NCBI GenBank assembly: GCA_018825665.1
Contig: JAHJEG010000049.1
Location: 1-64,000 of the forward strand
Source of the DNA: a bacterium
Lineage (GTDB): Bacteria > Campylobacterota > Campylobacteria > Campylobacterales > Sulfurimonadaceae
DNA: 64,000 bases
Direction: 5' to 3'
The notes under the pieces were generated by a model. That model did not search any database and had not been told where the DNA came from. It saw only the letters and a program-made list of their open reading frames with translations. The position numbers and the translations under genes were made by a program. Below are positions 44,131 through 52,551 of this stretch, in pieces. How positions within the stretch are numbered: position 1 is the first letter of the stretch; the number at the start of each line of letters is the position of its first letter.

Positions 44131-44907
44131 ATGTCAAACTCAATAGAAATAATATCATGGAACGTTAATGGAATTCGTGCTGTAGCGAACAAAGAAGCTC
44201 TTAAATGGATTGATGAAAGAGAAACCGACATATTATGTCTGCAGGAGATAAAAGCCCTTGAGGAGCAGATACCTACGCAAATGTTTGAAAAAGAGTATCA
44301 GGATGTTTTAGTAAATTCTGCTGCAAAAAAAGGCTACAGCGGGACGATGACCTGGAGTGTGCTCCAGAGTGATTACAGTTCCACATGCCAACACGTAGAC
44401 ACAACAAGCGAAGGCAGAATCGTGGAAACACATTATGATGATATAGTGCTTTTTAATGTATATTTTCCAAACGGTCAAAAAGATGAAGAAAGACTTGCCC
44501 ATAAAATGAAGTTCTATGATGATTTTTTAGAACACTGCGAAGCTTTAAGAGAGGACGGAAAATCAATTATAATATGCGGTGATGTAAACACGGCCCATAA
44601 GGAGATAGACCTGAAAAACCCAAAAGCAAACTCTAAGACCTCAGGTTTTTTACCCATTGAAAGAGAGTGGATAGACAAGCTTTTAAACCACGGATATATT
44701 GACACTTTTAGATATGTAAACGGTGACGAGGCAGACAGATACAGTTGGTGGTCTTACCGTTCAGGTGCAAGACTAAAGAACGTAGGCTGGAGAATCGATT
44801 ATTTTTTTATCTCCGATGATTTGGCTGAAAATTTGGAAGACGCTTTTATTTTAGACTATATAGAAGGCTCCGACCATTGTCCTGTGGGTATCAGACTCTC
44901 TTTATAA
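44131..44907 (+). CDS. xthA: exodeoxyribonuclease III (AP endonuclease)
   Basis: From the ATG before SNSIEIISWNVNGIRAV (the track adds 15 residues) the protein has 258 residues. It repairs abasic sites in DNA with Mg2+. Signatures: ISWNVNGIRAVANK, ILCLQEIKALEEQIP, IICGDVNTAHKEIDLKNPK and YIEGSDHCPVGIRLSL. A full-length exonuclease III/AP-endonuclease fold. Confidence 0.94.
   Translation: MSNSIEIISWNVNGIRAVANKEALKWIDERETDILCLQEIKALEEQIPTQMFEKEYQDVLVNSAAKKGYSGTMTWSVLQSDYSSTCQHVDTTSEGRIVETHYDDIVLFNVYFPNGQKDEERLAHKMKFYDDFLEHCEALREDGKSIIICGDVNTAHKEIDLKNPKANSKTSGFLPIEREWIDKLLNHGYIDTFRYVNGDEADRYSWWSYRSGARLKNVGWRIDYFFISDDLAENLEDAFILDYIEGSDHCPVGIRLSL
44390..44399 (-). repeat. GGCATGTGGA repeat word, copy 11
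   Basis: Exact 10-mer in xthA, coding for SSTCQHV, flanked as TTGGCATGTGGAAC. Confidence 0.8.
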
Positions 44908-44912
44908 GAGAG
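44896..44912. terminator. small hairpin between xthA and converging outer-membrane gene
   Basis: CTCTCTT pairs with AAGAGAG around TAT and includes the xthA stop codon. No T run; a weak candidate. Confidence 0.35.
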
Positions 44913-44931
44913 CCTGAGGCGTATCAAACGA

Positions 44932-45747
44932 CTAGAAGAAACTTGAAGCGCTCAGATAAAACAGTACCGTTTTATCTTTTTCCACACCGTCTATCTCTTC
45001 CAATAAGGGAATCTTCACACCAAGTCCAAGAGGCACGCCGTTTACTATTTTGCTACTGTTCCAGCTTAACCAAAGATTTCCGCTTTTGAGTTCCCCAAAA
45101 CCGTTCACGGCATCCACCCCAAAATAAGTAACTTTTGCGCTCGTTTTTACCTTGTCCCAAAAAAGGCAAGGCATGGAACCGCCGGCCATCACCATATACG
45201 AATTTCCGGATATCATCTCGTCATTGACGGTATAAGACAGAAGTCCGTTTACTTGATACCTGGTGTCAATATCCTTTGTAATTCTATGGGATAATGTAAA
45301 AGCTTCATAACCCGAACCAAGAACTTTATCCTTATCACCGGTTGTTGTCTTGTAGAGCAAAGTGGTGATATTTGTACCGCTAGGATCCCAAGGCTTGCCA
45401 AAATGAAAATTACCGCCCACAGAAATATCACCCAGTCCGCTTTCTGTAGTGGAAGCCACTTTTACGCTTACCAAAGGTATATTGACCTCCAAACCAAAGT
45501 TTGAACCGATATTCAGGCCAACAGGAACGTTAAGCAAACTAATATCATTTGAATAAATATATTGGGCAGTCACGCCTACTGTCTTGTCGCTGCTCACAAA
45601 ATCGACCTTGGGCGCATCACTGACAACATCATTTACGACCGTCTGATTGATAATCAACGTATCACCGTCAGTCGTATCAGCATTGTGAAACGGAGAGCCA
45701 AAAACAAGAGTAGAAACTGCCAACAAAGAAAGTGTGATTTTTTTCAT
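44932..45747 (-). CDS. putative outer-membrane beta-barrel protein
   Basis: A 271-residue protein with a clear signal peptide (MKKITLSLLAVSTLVFGSPFHN), alternating polar/hydrophobic strands throughout (GNFHFGKPWDPSGTNITTLLYK) and a C-terminal aromatic residue (SASSFF) of the kind recognised by the BAM machinery. Length and strand pattern resemble the transporter/meta-pathway outer-membrane family. The cargo is unknown. Good AAGGATG ribosome site; no partner genes nearby. Confidence 0.72.
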   Translation of the reverse strand: MKKITLSLLAVSTLVFGSPFHNADTTDGDTLIINQTVVNDVVSDAPKVDFVSSDKTVGVTAQYIYSNDISLLNVPVGLNIGSNFGLEVNIPLVSVKVASTTESGLGDISVGGNFHFGKPWDPSGTNITTLLYKTTTGDKDKVLGSGYEAFTLSHRITKDIDTRYQVNGLLSYTVNDEMISGNSYMVMAGGSMPCLFWDKVKTSAKVTYFGVDAVNGFGELKSGNLWLSWNSSKIVNGVPLGLGVKIPLLEEIDGVEKDKTVLFYLSASSFF

Positions 45748-45808
45748 ATAACATCCTTAATTAATAATGTTAAATCATATAACTTAAAATATTAAAAGTT
45801 TGTTAATT

Positions 45809-46342
45809 TCACTTTGCTTTTGGTCTAAAGGCTTTGATAATATTCTCGTTTGTCTCAATAAACGGACCTTCGATCAGGTCGATACAGTATGGTACAGCGG
45901 GAAAAACTGCATCGAGACATTCACGAATGGACTTTGGTTTTCCAGGTAAATTGATAATCAGAGATTTGCCTCTTATACCTGCAGTTTGACGGGATAAAAT
46001 GGCCGTTGGAACGTACTGCAGGCTTACCTGACGCATAAGTTCACCAAAGCCCGGCATCATCTTTTGACAAACATTTTCAGTCGCTTCGGGAGTAACGTCT
46101 CTTAGTGCAGGTCCTGTTCCTCCCGTCGTTACAACCAAACAGCAGCCGGCTTCATCACACAATTCTTTCATAGTAGCTTCCAATACATCCTGCTCATCAG
46201 GGATACATCTGTACTCTATTTCAAAGCTGCTCTTTAGATACTCTTTCATCGTGTCTTGTATTGCCACTCCTGAGATATCTTCATATATCCCTTTGCTGGC
46301 TCTGTCGCTCGCAGTTATGACCCCTATTTTAATTTCGTTCAT
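45809..46342 (-). CDS. mog: molybdopterin adenylyltransferase
   Basis: A 177-residue MogA/MoaB-type protein that activates molybdopterin with ATP before metal insertion. It has IGVITASDRASKGIYEDISG, the signature VVTTGGTGPALRDVTPEAT and GKSLIINLPGKPKSIRECLDAVFPAVPYCIDLIEG. It follows bioV by nine bases in the same direction, so the two are probably co-transcribed. Confidence 0.9.
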   Translation of the reverse strand: MNEIKIGVITASDRASKGIYEDISGVAIQDTMKEYLKSSFEIEYRCIPDEQDVLEATMKELCDEAGCCLVVTTGGTGPALRDVTPEATENVCQKMMPGFGELMRQVSLQYVPTAILSRQTAGIRGKSLIINLPGKPKSIRECLDAVFPAVPYCIDLIEGPFIETNENIIKAFRPKAK

Positions 46343-46351
46343 TTGTTTCTC

Positions 46352-46873
46352 CTAATTGGTTTGTAAAAAATGGTTTGCATTTTTGATGAAAGTAACAGTT
46401 GCCGTGTCAAGAAAAAATTCTTTTGCCCCAAAAACATCTATCACCTTATCTTCGCTGCCTAAATATACTTCTATCTTTACACCCTTATCACTTAATTCTT
46501 TGAGTGACAAAGGATTCCATTCATAATGCAGTAATTCATGCAGTTCATCCACACAAGTGGTGCTGTATTGTACTTTTTTCTTTGCATATGGAGAAAAGCA
46601 TGATGCGATAAAGGTTCTCAGATACAACTCTTCATTCTTTGAGTACGAAATAGTTTGAAGACGTTTAAATTTGGATGATTTTGTCTGAAAAAATGCCGGA
46701 GAAAAAAGCTGCAGCGTATCGATTCTTTTTCCACATGCCAAACTTTCTTTGACATATTCATAGGCTTTGATAGCACCATAGCTAAATCCACATGCCGAAT
46801 ATTTTGAAGTATTTATATATTCTTCAAAGAAAGAATCTTCATTCTTGAGAGAAAAACCGCTATAAAACTTCAT
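46352..46873 (-). CDS. bioV: BioV-type pimeloyl-ACP methyl ester esterase
   Basis: A 173-residue alpha/beta hydrolase. It has the nucleophile elbow SACGFSYGAIKAYEYV (Ser), an acid in LGSEDKVIDVFG and the terminal His in KNANHFLQ, the triad expected for the esterase that frees pimeloyl-ACP in biotin synthesis. Size and start (MKFYSGFSLKNEDSF) resemble BioV known from Helicobacter rather than BioH or BioJ. No other bio genes are in the window. It overlaps the FtsH-like gene by 14 bases. Confidence 0.75.
   Translation of the reverse strand: MKFYSGFSLKNEDSFFEEYINTSKYSACGFSYGAIKAYEYVKESLACGKRIDTLQLFSPAFFQTKSSKFKRLQTISYSKNEELYLRTFIASCFSPYAKKKVQYSTTCVDELHELLHYEWNPLSLKELSDKGVKIEVYLGSEDKVIDVFGAKEFFLDTATVTFIKNANHFLQTN
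46730..46739 (-). repeat. GGCATGTGGA repeat word, copy 12
   Basis: Exact 10-mer in bioV, coding for SLACGKRI; flanked as TTGGCATGTGGAAA. Confidence 0.8.
46787..46796 (-). repeat. GGCATGTGGA repeat word, copy 13
   Basis: Exact 10-mer in bioV, coding for YSACGFSYG at the nucleophile elbow, 57 bases from copy 12 in the same orientation. Confidence 0.8.
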
Positions 46874-48506
46874 CTATATACTTTTTGACCTCTGTCTTTG
46901 TGATACTTTCTCTTTCATATAAAACAGCTTCAATATTTTTTATTGTCTTTGACATAGACTCAAGAAGCATTTTTGTCTCATCGTACTGTCTTTTTATAAT
47001 CACTTCCTCTTCATTCGAAGATGCAATCAGCGCTCTGCCCATCCCATACTCTTCTACCATACTTTTGACAAGCTCTTTGGCTTCATCCAAATCATCTTTT
47101 GCACTGCTTGCATGTTCGCCAAACTTAATCGAACATGCCGCCATTCCGGCTAAAAGCATTTTTATTCTTGATTCAATCTCATGTTTGATAAGCGGCTCAC
47201 CGGTTGAAGGTGTCAACTTTTCATTTGAGAGCATAAGCTTTTCAAACGGAAGGTCAAAATAAGTCGCACACAGGGCTTTTCCGGCCTGATAGGTTATGCG
47301 GTATTTTTTTTGTTCATCATTGAGCATTTGAAGTTTTCTTTTTCCAAACATCACCTTGTCTTTGACCTGATGAAAATGTTCTATAGTTACATGAAAATCA
47401 TTTTGTCTCAATGAGAGCAGCGCCGCCTCATTGACAAGTGCTGCCAAAGACGCTCCGTTAAATCCTACAGTCATATTTGCAACAGCTTTTACATCAAGTT
47501 CATGCGGAACATGCTGCAAATATTTGGTTAAAATAGATTCTCTCTCCCTTTTTGTAGGAAGCTCTACAAATACCCTTCTGTCAAATCTCCCTGCACGAAG
47601 GAGAGCGGAGTCAAGTACATCTATCTTATTGGTTGCGGCTATAACTATCACGCCGCTTGAGCCTTCAAAGCCGTCCATTTCAGTCAAAAGCTGATTTAAA
47701 GTTGCCTCACGTTCATCATTTCTCTGTCCGTCTCTTTTTTTGCCTACAGCATCTATCTCATCTATAAATATAATAGAGGGAGAATTGTTTTTTGCAGCAG
47801 CAAAAAGTTCATGCACCCTTTTTGCACCCATTCCCACATAGATCTGCACAAAAGATGCACCGCTTTGATAATAAAACGGGACTCCCGCCTCATGCGCCAC
47901 AGCCTTGGCTATCATAGTCTTACCAACGCCCGGAGGACCTACAAGCAGTACCCCCCTTGGCATTCTGGCTCCAAAACTCTTGTATCTTTTTGGATTTTTC
48001 ATAAAGTCTATTATCTCTTCAAGCTCTATTTTAACATCAGAAATCCCGCCGATGTCATTAAAGGTAACATCACTTTTTATAGCTTCTACCGGAGTATCTA
48101 TCCCTATGCCTGATGATGCGCTTCTGTTTATGATTCCGCTTCCCTGCATCTCACCGGAGTGCTTCTGCCACCATCTAAGAGCCAAAGTCCCGAGTCCCAA
48201 AAACAAAACGATAAAAAGAAAATAGATCAAGATATTGGACCCGCTATCCACTTCCACCTTGTAATCGATAAACATCTTGGGAGTGACCTGGGAAGAAGCA
48301 ATTTTATAAAAATCGTTTTTTGTTTTTAAATATACATTTTCTTTTGAGACTATTACATTCTCAACCGTATGGTTTTCAAGTATTTTCATAGCATCACGTA
48401 AGGTTATCTCCTCCGCATTATCCCTCAGTATGGCAAACAAGACCAAAGCTATTATAAAAAATGCCGAGGCAAAGAGAGCTATTCTGTTTGTTTTAGAATT
48501 TAGCAT
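46860..48506 (-). CDS. FtsH-like AAA+ protein with inactive protease domain
   Basis: From the ATG with GGAGG nine bases upstream (MLNSKTNRIALF; the track adds eight residues) it has 548 residues. Two membrane helices flank a small periplasmic domain, then an intact AAA+ module follows: Walker A GPPGVGKTMIAKAVAHEA, Walker B SIIFIDEIDAVGKKRDG, and LLRAGRFDRRVFVELP. The C-terminal M41 domain should carry HEAGH, but here the site reads TYQAGKAL, so both zinc His and the catalytic Glu are gone. It is a pseudoprotease or unfoldase. A divergent second FtsH in Campylobacterota is known to me from memory. mtaB overlaps upstream, bioV downstream. Confidence 0.88.
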   Translation of the reverse strand: MLNSKTNRIALFASAFFIIALVLFAILRDNAEEITLRDAMKILENHTVENVIVSKENVYLKTKNDFYKIASSQVTPKMFIDYKVEVDSGSNILIYFLFIVLFLGLGTLALRWWQKHSGEMQGSGIINRSASSGIGIDTPVEAIKSDVTFNDIGGISDVKIELEEIIDFMKNPKRYKSFGARMPRGVLLVGPPGVGKTMIAKAVAHEAGVPFYYQSGASFVQIYVGMGAKRVHELFAAAKNNSPSIIFIDEIDAVGKKRDGQRNDEREATLNQLLTEMDGFEGSSGVIVIAATNKIDVLDSALLRAGRFDRRVFVELPTKRERESILTKYLQHVPHELDVKAVANMTVGFNGASLAALVNEAALLSLRQNDFHVTIEHFHQVKDKVMFGKRKLQMLNDEQKKYRITYQAGKALCATYFDLPFEKLMLSNEKLTPSTGEPLIKHEIESRIKMLLAGMAACSIKFGEHASSAKDDLDEAKELVKSMVEEYGMGRALIASSNEEEVIIKRQYDETKMLLESMSKTIKNIEAVLYERESITKTEVKKYIDEVL

Positions 48507-49740
48507 AATTGTAATCCTCCCGTACTTCATAGTTTTCTACATGGATCCAGTTCCCCTCAAGGTCCTCATCCGATTCGACTATAATTTTGTTAAAATGCTG
48601 GTCCAAGCCGTGATACAAGCCATCTTTGTGCGTCTCAATCAATACGTCCAAATTTCCGCGATATGCTTTTCTAAATTCAAAATTCTTCTCTTTTATCAAA
48701 GCTTCCAGTTCATGGAGTCTCTCTTTTGCGACTTTTCCGCTTACCTCAGGCTTCATAACCGCCGATGGCGTGCCGTCTCTTTTGGAATAGGTAAATGCAT
48801 GTATATGCGTCAGGGGAAGTTCTCTCGCGTTTATCATAGCTTCCTTCCAGAGCGCATCACTCTCCCCCGGATGACCTGTGATAAAATCGGTACCTATGGC
48901 AAAGCCCTTTTCGCGTAAAAATTCAAAGAGCTCTTTATCCTGCTTGTAGACATTTCGTCTATTCATGAGTTTCAGCATTTGCGGTGAGGTATGCTGAAGT
49001 GCGATATGGAGATGTTTTTCAAGCCATGGCTCATCAAGTATTTCTCTAAATTCATCAGTAATCTGAATAGGTTCAACACTTCCGAGTCTGATACGTCTTA
49101 CTCCACGGATTTGAGAGATTTTTTTCATTAGCTTTGCCAAAGACGTATTGACTCCCTGACCGTAACTTCCGACATTTGTTCCCGTAAGAATAAACTCGCC
49201 GAAGCCGTTTATGGCCAATCTTGAAATCTGTTCCAGTATTCTGGACTCGTCCATGCTTCTTGCGTCACCGCGGACAAAGGGGATTATGCAGTATGAGCAG
49301 CGAAAGTTACACCCCTCTTGGACTTTGATAAAAGCCCTGCTCTTTCCAATAAAATCATCAACAATCACTTCATCTATATGATTTAAATCGCCGGGTTCAT
49401 AAAAAGGGTTCTCTTTTGCGAGCATAAAATCTATTTTTTGTTTTTCACTTTGTCCAAAGACTCCATGCACTCTCTTTTCCTGCAGAAGTTTTTCCCCTTT
49501 TGTGTGTGCTCCGCAGCCAGTCAAGAAAATCTTGGCACCGCCGTTTTTTTCCACATGCCCGATATAAGAACGGACATGAGAATCTGCACCGTTTGTGACT
49601 GTACAGGAGTTGACCACGATAACATCCGCTTCTGCCTCGTTTTGTGTGACTTCATACTCCTGTAGTGAACTCATCATAACCTGGGAGTCATAAAGATTTG
49701 TTCTGCATCCGAATGTTTTAAAATATACTTTTTGTTTCAT
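48493..49740 (-). CDS. mtaB: tRNA t6A37 methylthiotransferase MtaB
   Basis: A radical-SAM enzyme that converts t6A37 to ms2t6A in tRNA. The 415 residues show the UPF0004 domain (TFGCRTNLYDSQVM, VNSCTVTNGAD), the radical-SAM Cys triad CNFRCSYCIIPF and the domain around TDFITGHPGESDALW. It directly follows the MscS gene (stop and start adjacent) and its end overlaps the FtsH-like gene. Confidence 0.93.
   Translation of the reverse strand: MKQKVYFKTFGCRTNLYDSQVMMSSLQEYEVTQNEAEADVIVVNSCTVTNGADSHVRSYIGHVEKNGGAKIFLTGCGAHTKGEKLLQEKRVHGVFGQSEKQKIDFMLAKENPFYEPGDLNHIDEVIVDDFIGKSRAFIKVQEGCNFRCSYCIIPFVRGDARSMDESRILEQISRLAINGFGEFILTGTNVGSYGQGVNTSLAKLMKKISQIRGVRRIRLGSVEPIQITDEFREILDEPWLEKHLHIALQHTSPQMLKLMNRRNVYKQDKELFEFLREKGFAIGTDFITGHPGESDALWKEAMINARELPLTHIHAFTYSKRDGTPSAVMKPEVSGKVAKERLHELEALIKEKNFEFRKAYRGNLDVLIETHKDGLYHGLDQHFNKIIVESDEDLEGNWIHVENYEVREDYNYAKF
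49550..49559 (-). repeat. GGCATGTGGA repeat word, copy 14
   Basis: Exact 10-mer in mtaB, coding for GHVEKNG, flanked as CGGGCATGTGGAAA. Confidence 0.8.
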
Positions 49741-51414
49741 TTATACTATCTCATGTGCTTGGGTATCAAATGGGGGAGCTTTTTTTGAGCTTTCAATATG
49801 TAACTTTTGAGTAGGATATGCTATGTTAATATCGTCTTCATTATTGAATGCATCGATTATTTCCGTAGAGATTATACTTCTCAAAGTAAGCGTTGCATAG
49901 GCATTCGTCAAATACCACGAACTTATATTTATTCCGTTTGGCTCAATAAAAGAAAAAATTCTAGGCTCCACATTTGTGTTTTTCAGACTGTAATGGTTTC
50001 TTATTTTATTTAACTGTTTTCTTGTGATATCCGTATACCCCTTGGAGTATTTTTTCGTTATGTTTTTACAAAGATGAATCGCTTTTTTATGGTTGGATTC
50101 AAAGGTGATCACTATATCTATCCCGTCCCAGACAGTTTTTAATGAGCTGTGCGAATAATTTGATATCATTCTTGTAAACACGTAATTATTCGGTATAAAC
50201 ACTATTCTTCCTGCACGTCTGTTTGTCATATAGGTGGTAAGTGTCACATCCTCAAACAGGGTCATACGAAGAAGTGATATATCCATGACATCACCCACAT
50301 AAACGGCGCCGTCCATCTCGACTCTGATTCGGTCACCGACATGAATACTTCCGCCAAAAACAATGACAAGCCACCCTAAAATGCTCATAAACCAGTCTTT
50401 CATGGCGATTGCTATACCCGCAGATGCAAACCCAAGGATAGTCACAAGATAACTGACATTTTCAATATAGTTGAAAAATATAATGAGGATTATCAGAGTT
50501 ACATTCGTAAAGTTTATTATCTTGTTTGCCATATAAAATCGTTCATTATCTGTAATATATTTTTTAATGACCAGTTTCAGCAATAAGAACACGAGAAATA
50601 CGACTAGGATGATAATGCCTATATTTACAAGTCTGTACACCTGGGTTTCAATATTTTTATTGATATTTATCTCGATTACTTCGAGTCTTTTTTGATACAC
50701 CTCTGCAGTTACTTCTATAGTATCAAGAGCCGTCTCAAATCTCTCAAGCTGTTTTTCTTTTGCTTCGGCTTGCAGGGTGTATTTATTTTCTGTGTCCAAA
50801 TTTTTAATTTCATTATATATCTCACGCTCTTTTCTAAGCAGCGCTATTAACTCCGTAAGCTCCTCTTTTCGTTTTACATATTCGTCAAAATCAGCATTGA
50901 TGGTTTTAACAAAGGACATTCCCGTGAAAATATCAAACGGATTAGAGATTGTAATCGCCTCATCAATATCAGGAGGAGTTAAAAGTTTTGAAAAAGGAGC
51001 GCTGTCTTTTTCTTTTAACTGTTCTATTTGAGAGGTCAGTATTTTTTCTTTAGAGACAAGAGCATTCAGTTCATCCATGTCACTCACGGATTTTCCATTC
51101 TCTCTTAGATACTTAATCCTTTTTGTAATCTTTTTCAGACCTTCTCTGACATCAAGCGAGGTGAGATAAGAAGCATAGCTTTTCATCCAAACTTTTTCCT
51201 TGGACACCTCTCTGTCTATCTCTTTTAGCTTGCTTACATATTCTAAGATTCTTTCTTTTCTCTCTTCTTCTTTTTTCAGCTCAAGATTTTCCAAGTCCGC
51301 TTTACTGATTTTTTGCGGCACTGCCTCAGTCTTGGATACCTGCACAACAGCTGTTTCATTTTGAGAAAAGAGCAATGAGGAGATAAAAAATAATAAAAGG
51401 AGTATCCTAGTCAT
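49741..51414 (-). CDS. MscS-type mechanosensitive channel with coiled-coil N-terminus
   Basis: Start taken at the ATG in TGATGA (the track adds one codon from TTG), 557 residues. There is a signal-like N-terminus (ILLLLFFISSLLFSQ), a long periplasmic coiled coil (about 30-250), membrane helices (about 260-350) and the MscS beta domain (GGSIHVGDRIRVEMDG, TLTTYMTNRRAGRIVFIPNNYVF). It opens under membrane tension to release solutes. It follows aroB with a TGATGA junction. Confidence 0.9.
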   Translation of the reverse strand: MTRILLLLFFISSLLFSQNETAVVQVSKTEAVPQKISKADLENLELKKEEERKERILEYVSKLKEIDREVSKEKVWMKSYASYLTSLDVREGLKKITKRIKYLRENGKSVSDMDELNALVSKEKILTSQIEQLKEKDSAPFSKLLTPPDIDEAITISNPFDIFTGMSFVKTINADFDEYVKRKEELTELIALLRKEREIYNEIKNLDTENKYTLQAEAKEKQLERFETALDTIEVTAEVYQKRLEVIEININKNIETQVYRLVNIGIIILVVFLVFLLLKLVIKKYITDNERFYMANKIINFTNVTLIILIIFFNYIENVSYLVTILGFASAGIAIAMKDWFMSILGWLVIVFGGSIHVGDRIRVEMDGAVYVGDVMDISLLRMTLFEDVTLTTYMTNRRAGRIVFIPNNYVFTRMISNYSHSSLKTVWDGIDIVITFESNHKKAIHLCKNITKKYSKGYTDITRKQLNKIRNHYSLKNTNVEPRIFSFIEPNGINISSWYLTNAYATLTLRSIISTEIIDAFNNEDDINIAYPTQKLHIESSKKAPPFDTQAHEIV

Positions 51415-52463
51415 CAAAGCTCACCAAACGCATTCAATACCTCAATAATAGTGCTTTTATCTATACTGTCTGTTATCTCGACACCGCCTATTCCTGCAGG
51501 TATGATAAATGTGATAGCCGAATCGGAACTTTTTTTATCCAGATAAAACGTTTCATAAAACGTATCGACGTTTTTAATCTTATACTCTGTCGGAAGATTA
51601 TATTTTTGCAGTAAATTTTTAATTCTCAAGGCCTCATCTTCACTCATGAGATTCATTTTACGGGCTGTCTCATTTGCCATGACCATGCCGATTGCTACAG
51701 CTTCTCCATGTAGAAACTTTTTGTATCCTGTCTCGTTTTCGATGACATGTCCGAACGTATGCCCGTAATTGAGTGCAGCTCTTAAGCCGTGCTCTTTTTC
51801 ATCCTGGGCCACAACATCCGCTTTTGTTTGAACAGCCTGCCTGATCGCATTTTGCAAAACAGCAGTATCCTTCAGGTCCTCAGTTTCAAGAAATTCAAAA
51901 AACTCTTTATTGAAGGTAACCGCCATCTTAACTATCTCTGCTACTCCCGCACCAAACTCTCTTGGGGGAAGAGTATTTAAAAAATAGGGATCGATATACA
52001 CTGATTTTGGCTGATGAAATGCACCTATGAGGTTTTTTCCAAATTCATTGTTCATTCCTGTTTTACCGCCTACACTGGCATCGACCTGCGACAAGAGAGT
52101 AGTCGGTATCTGAATAAAGTCTATCCCTCGTTGGTATATGCTCGATACATATCCTGTCATATCGCCGATTACGCCCCCGCCAAAAGCTATAAGCATGGAT
52201 TTTCTGTTAAAACGGTGATTAAAAAGCGATTCCAAGACAGTGTCGATACTTTTCTGGTTTTTATATTCTTCACCGTCCGGTACGGTGATAATATAGAGTT
52301 CTTTAGCACTTATCTTTGATAACAGATAAGCAAGGTGGAGTCCTGCTACTTTCGGGTTTGTCACAATGGCTACTTTTGTATCAAAATGAATCTTTGGGAG
52401 AGTGTCTATTGTTATATCGTATGAGTTATCAACAACTTTTTTCAGTGCTATATTTACTTGCAT
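51414..52463 (-). CDS. aroB: 3-dehydroquinate synthase
   Basis: The NAD- and metal-dependent second step of the shikimate pathway. The 349 residues contain LIAFGGGVIGDMTGYVSS, QIPTTLLSQVDASVGGKTGMN and the metal-binding GLRAALNYGHTFGHVIENETGY. Ribosome site GGATAT. It heads the run aroB-mscS-mtaB-ftsH-like-bioV-mog. Confidence 0.95.
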   Translation of the reverse strand: MQVNIALKKVVDNSYDITIDTLPKIHFDTKVAIVTNPKVAGLHLAYLLSKISAKELYIITVPDGEEYKNQKSIDTVLESLFNHRFNRKSMLIAFGGGVIGDMTGYVSSIYQRGIDFIQIPTTLLSQVDASVGGKTGMNNEFGKNLIGAFHQPKSVYIDPYFLNTLPPREFGAGVAEIVKMAVTFNKEFFEFLETEDLKDTAVLQNAIRQAVQTKADVVAQDEKEHGLRAALNYGHTFGHVIENETGYKKFLHGEAVAIGMVMANETARKMNLMSEDEALRIKNLLQKYNLPTEYKIKNVDTFYETFYLDKKSSDSAITFIIPAGIGGVEITDSIDKSTIIEVLNAFGEL

Positions 52464-52496
52464 TCTATATCCAAAATATTTAATTTATAAGGGATA

Positions 52497-52551
52497 TATA
52501 ATACTTAAAAAAGGATAAAAAATGACTAAAACATTCGATTTTTACAGTTGA
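52497..52551 (+). other. orphan promoter, ribosome site and 9-codon ORF
   Basis: TATAAT (52497-52502) precedes AAAAAAGGATAAAAAATG, and the reading frame MTKTFDFYS ends at 52551. The 17-base stretch AAAAAGGATAAAAAATG is identical to that before the 27-residue peptide at 3806. It overlaps the 3' end of the COG3400 gene in antisense. It may be a truncated gene start or a tiny leader; low support. Confidence 0.25.
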
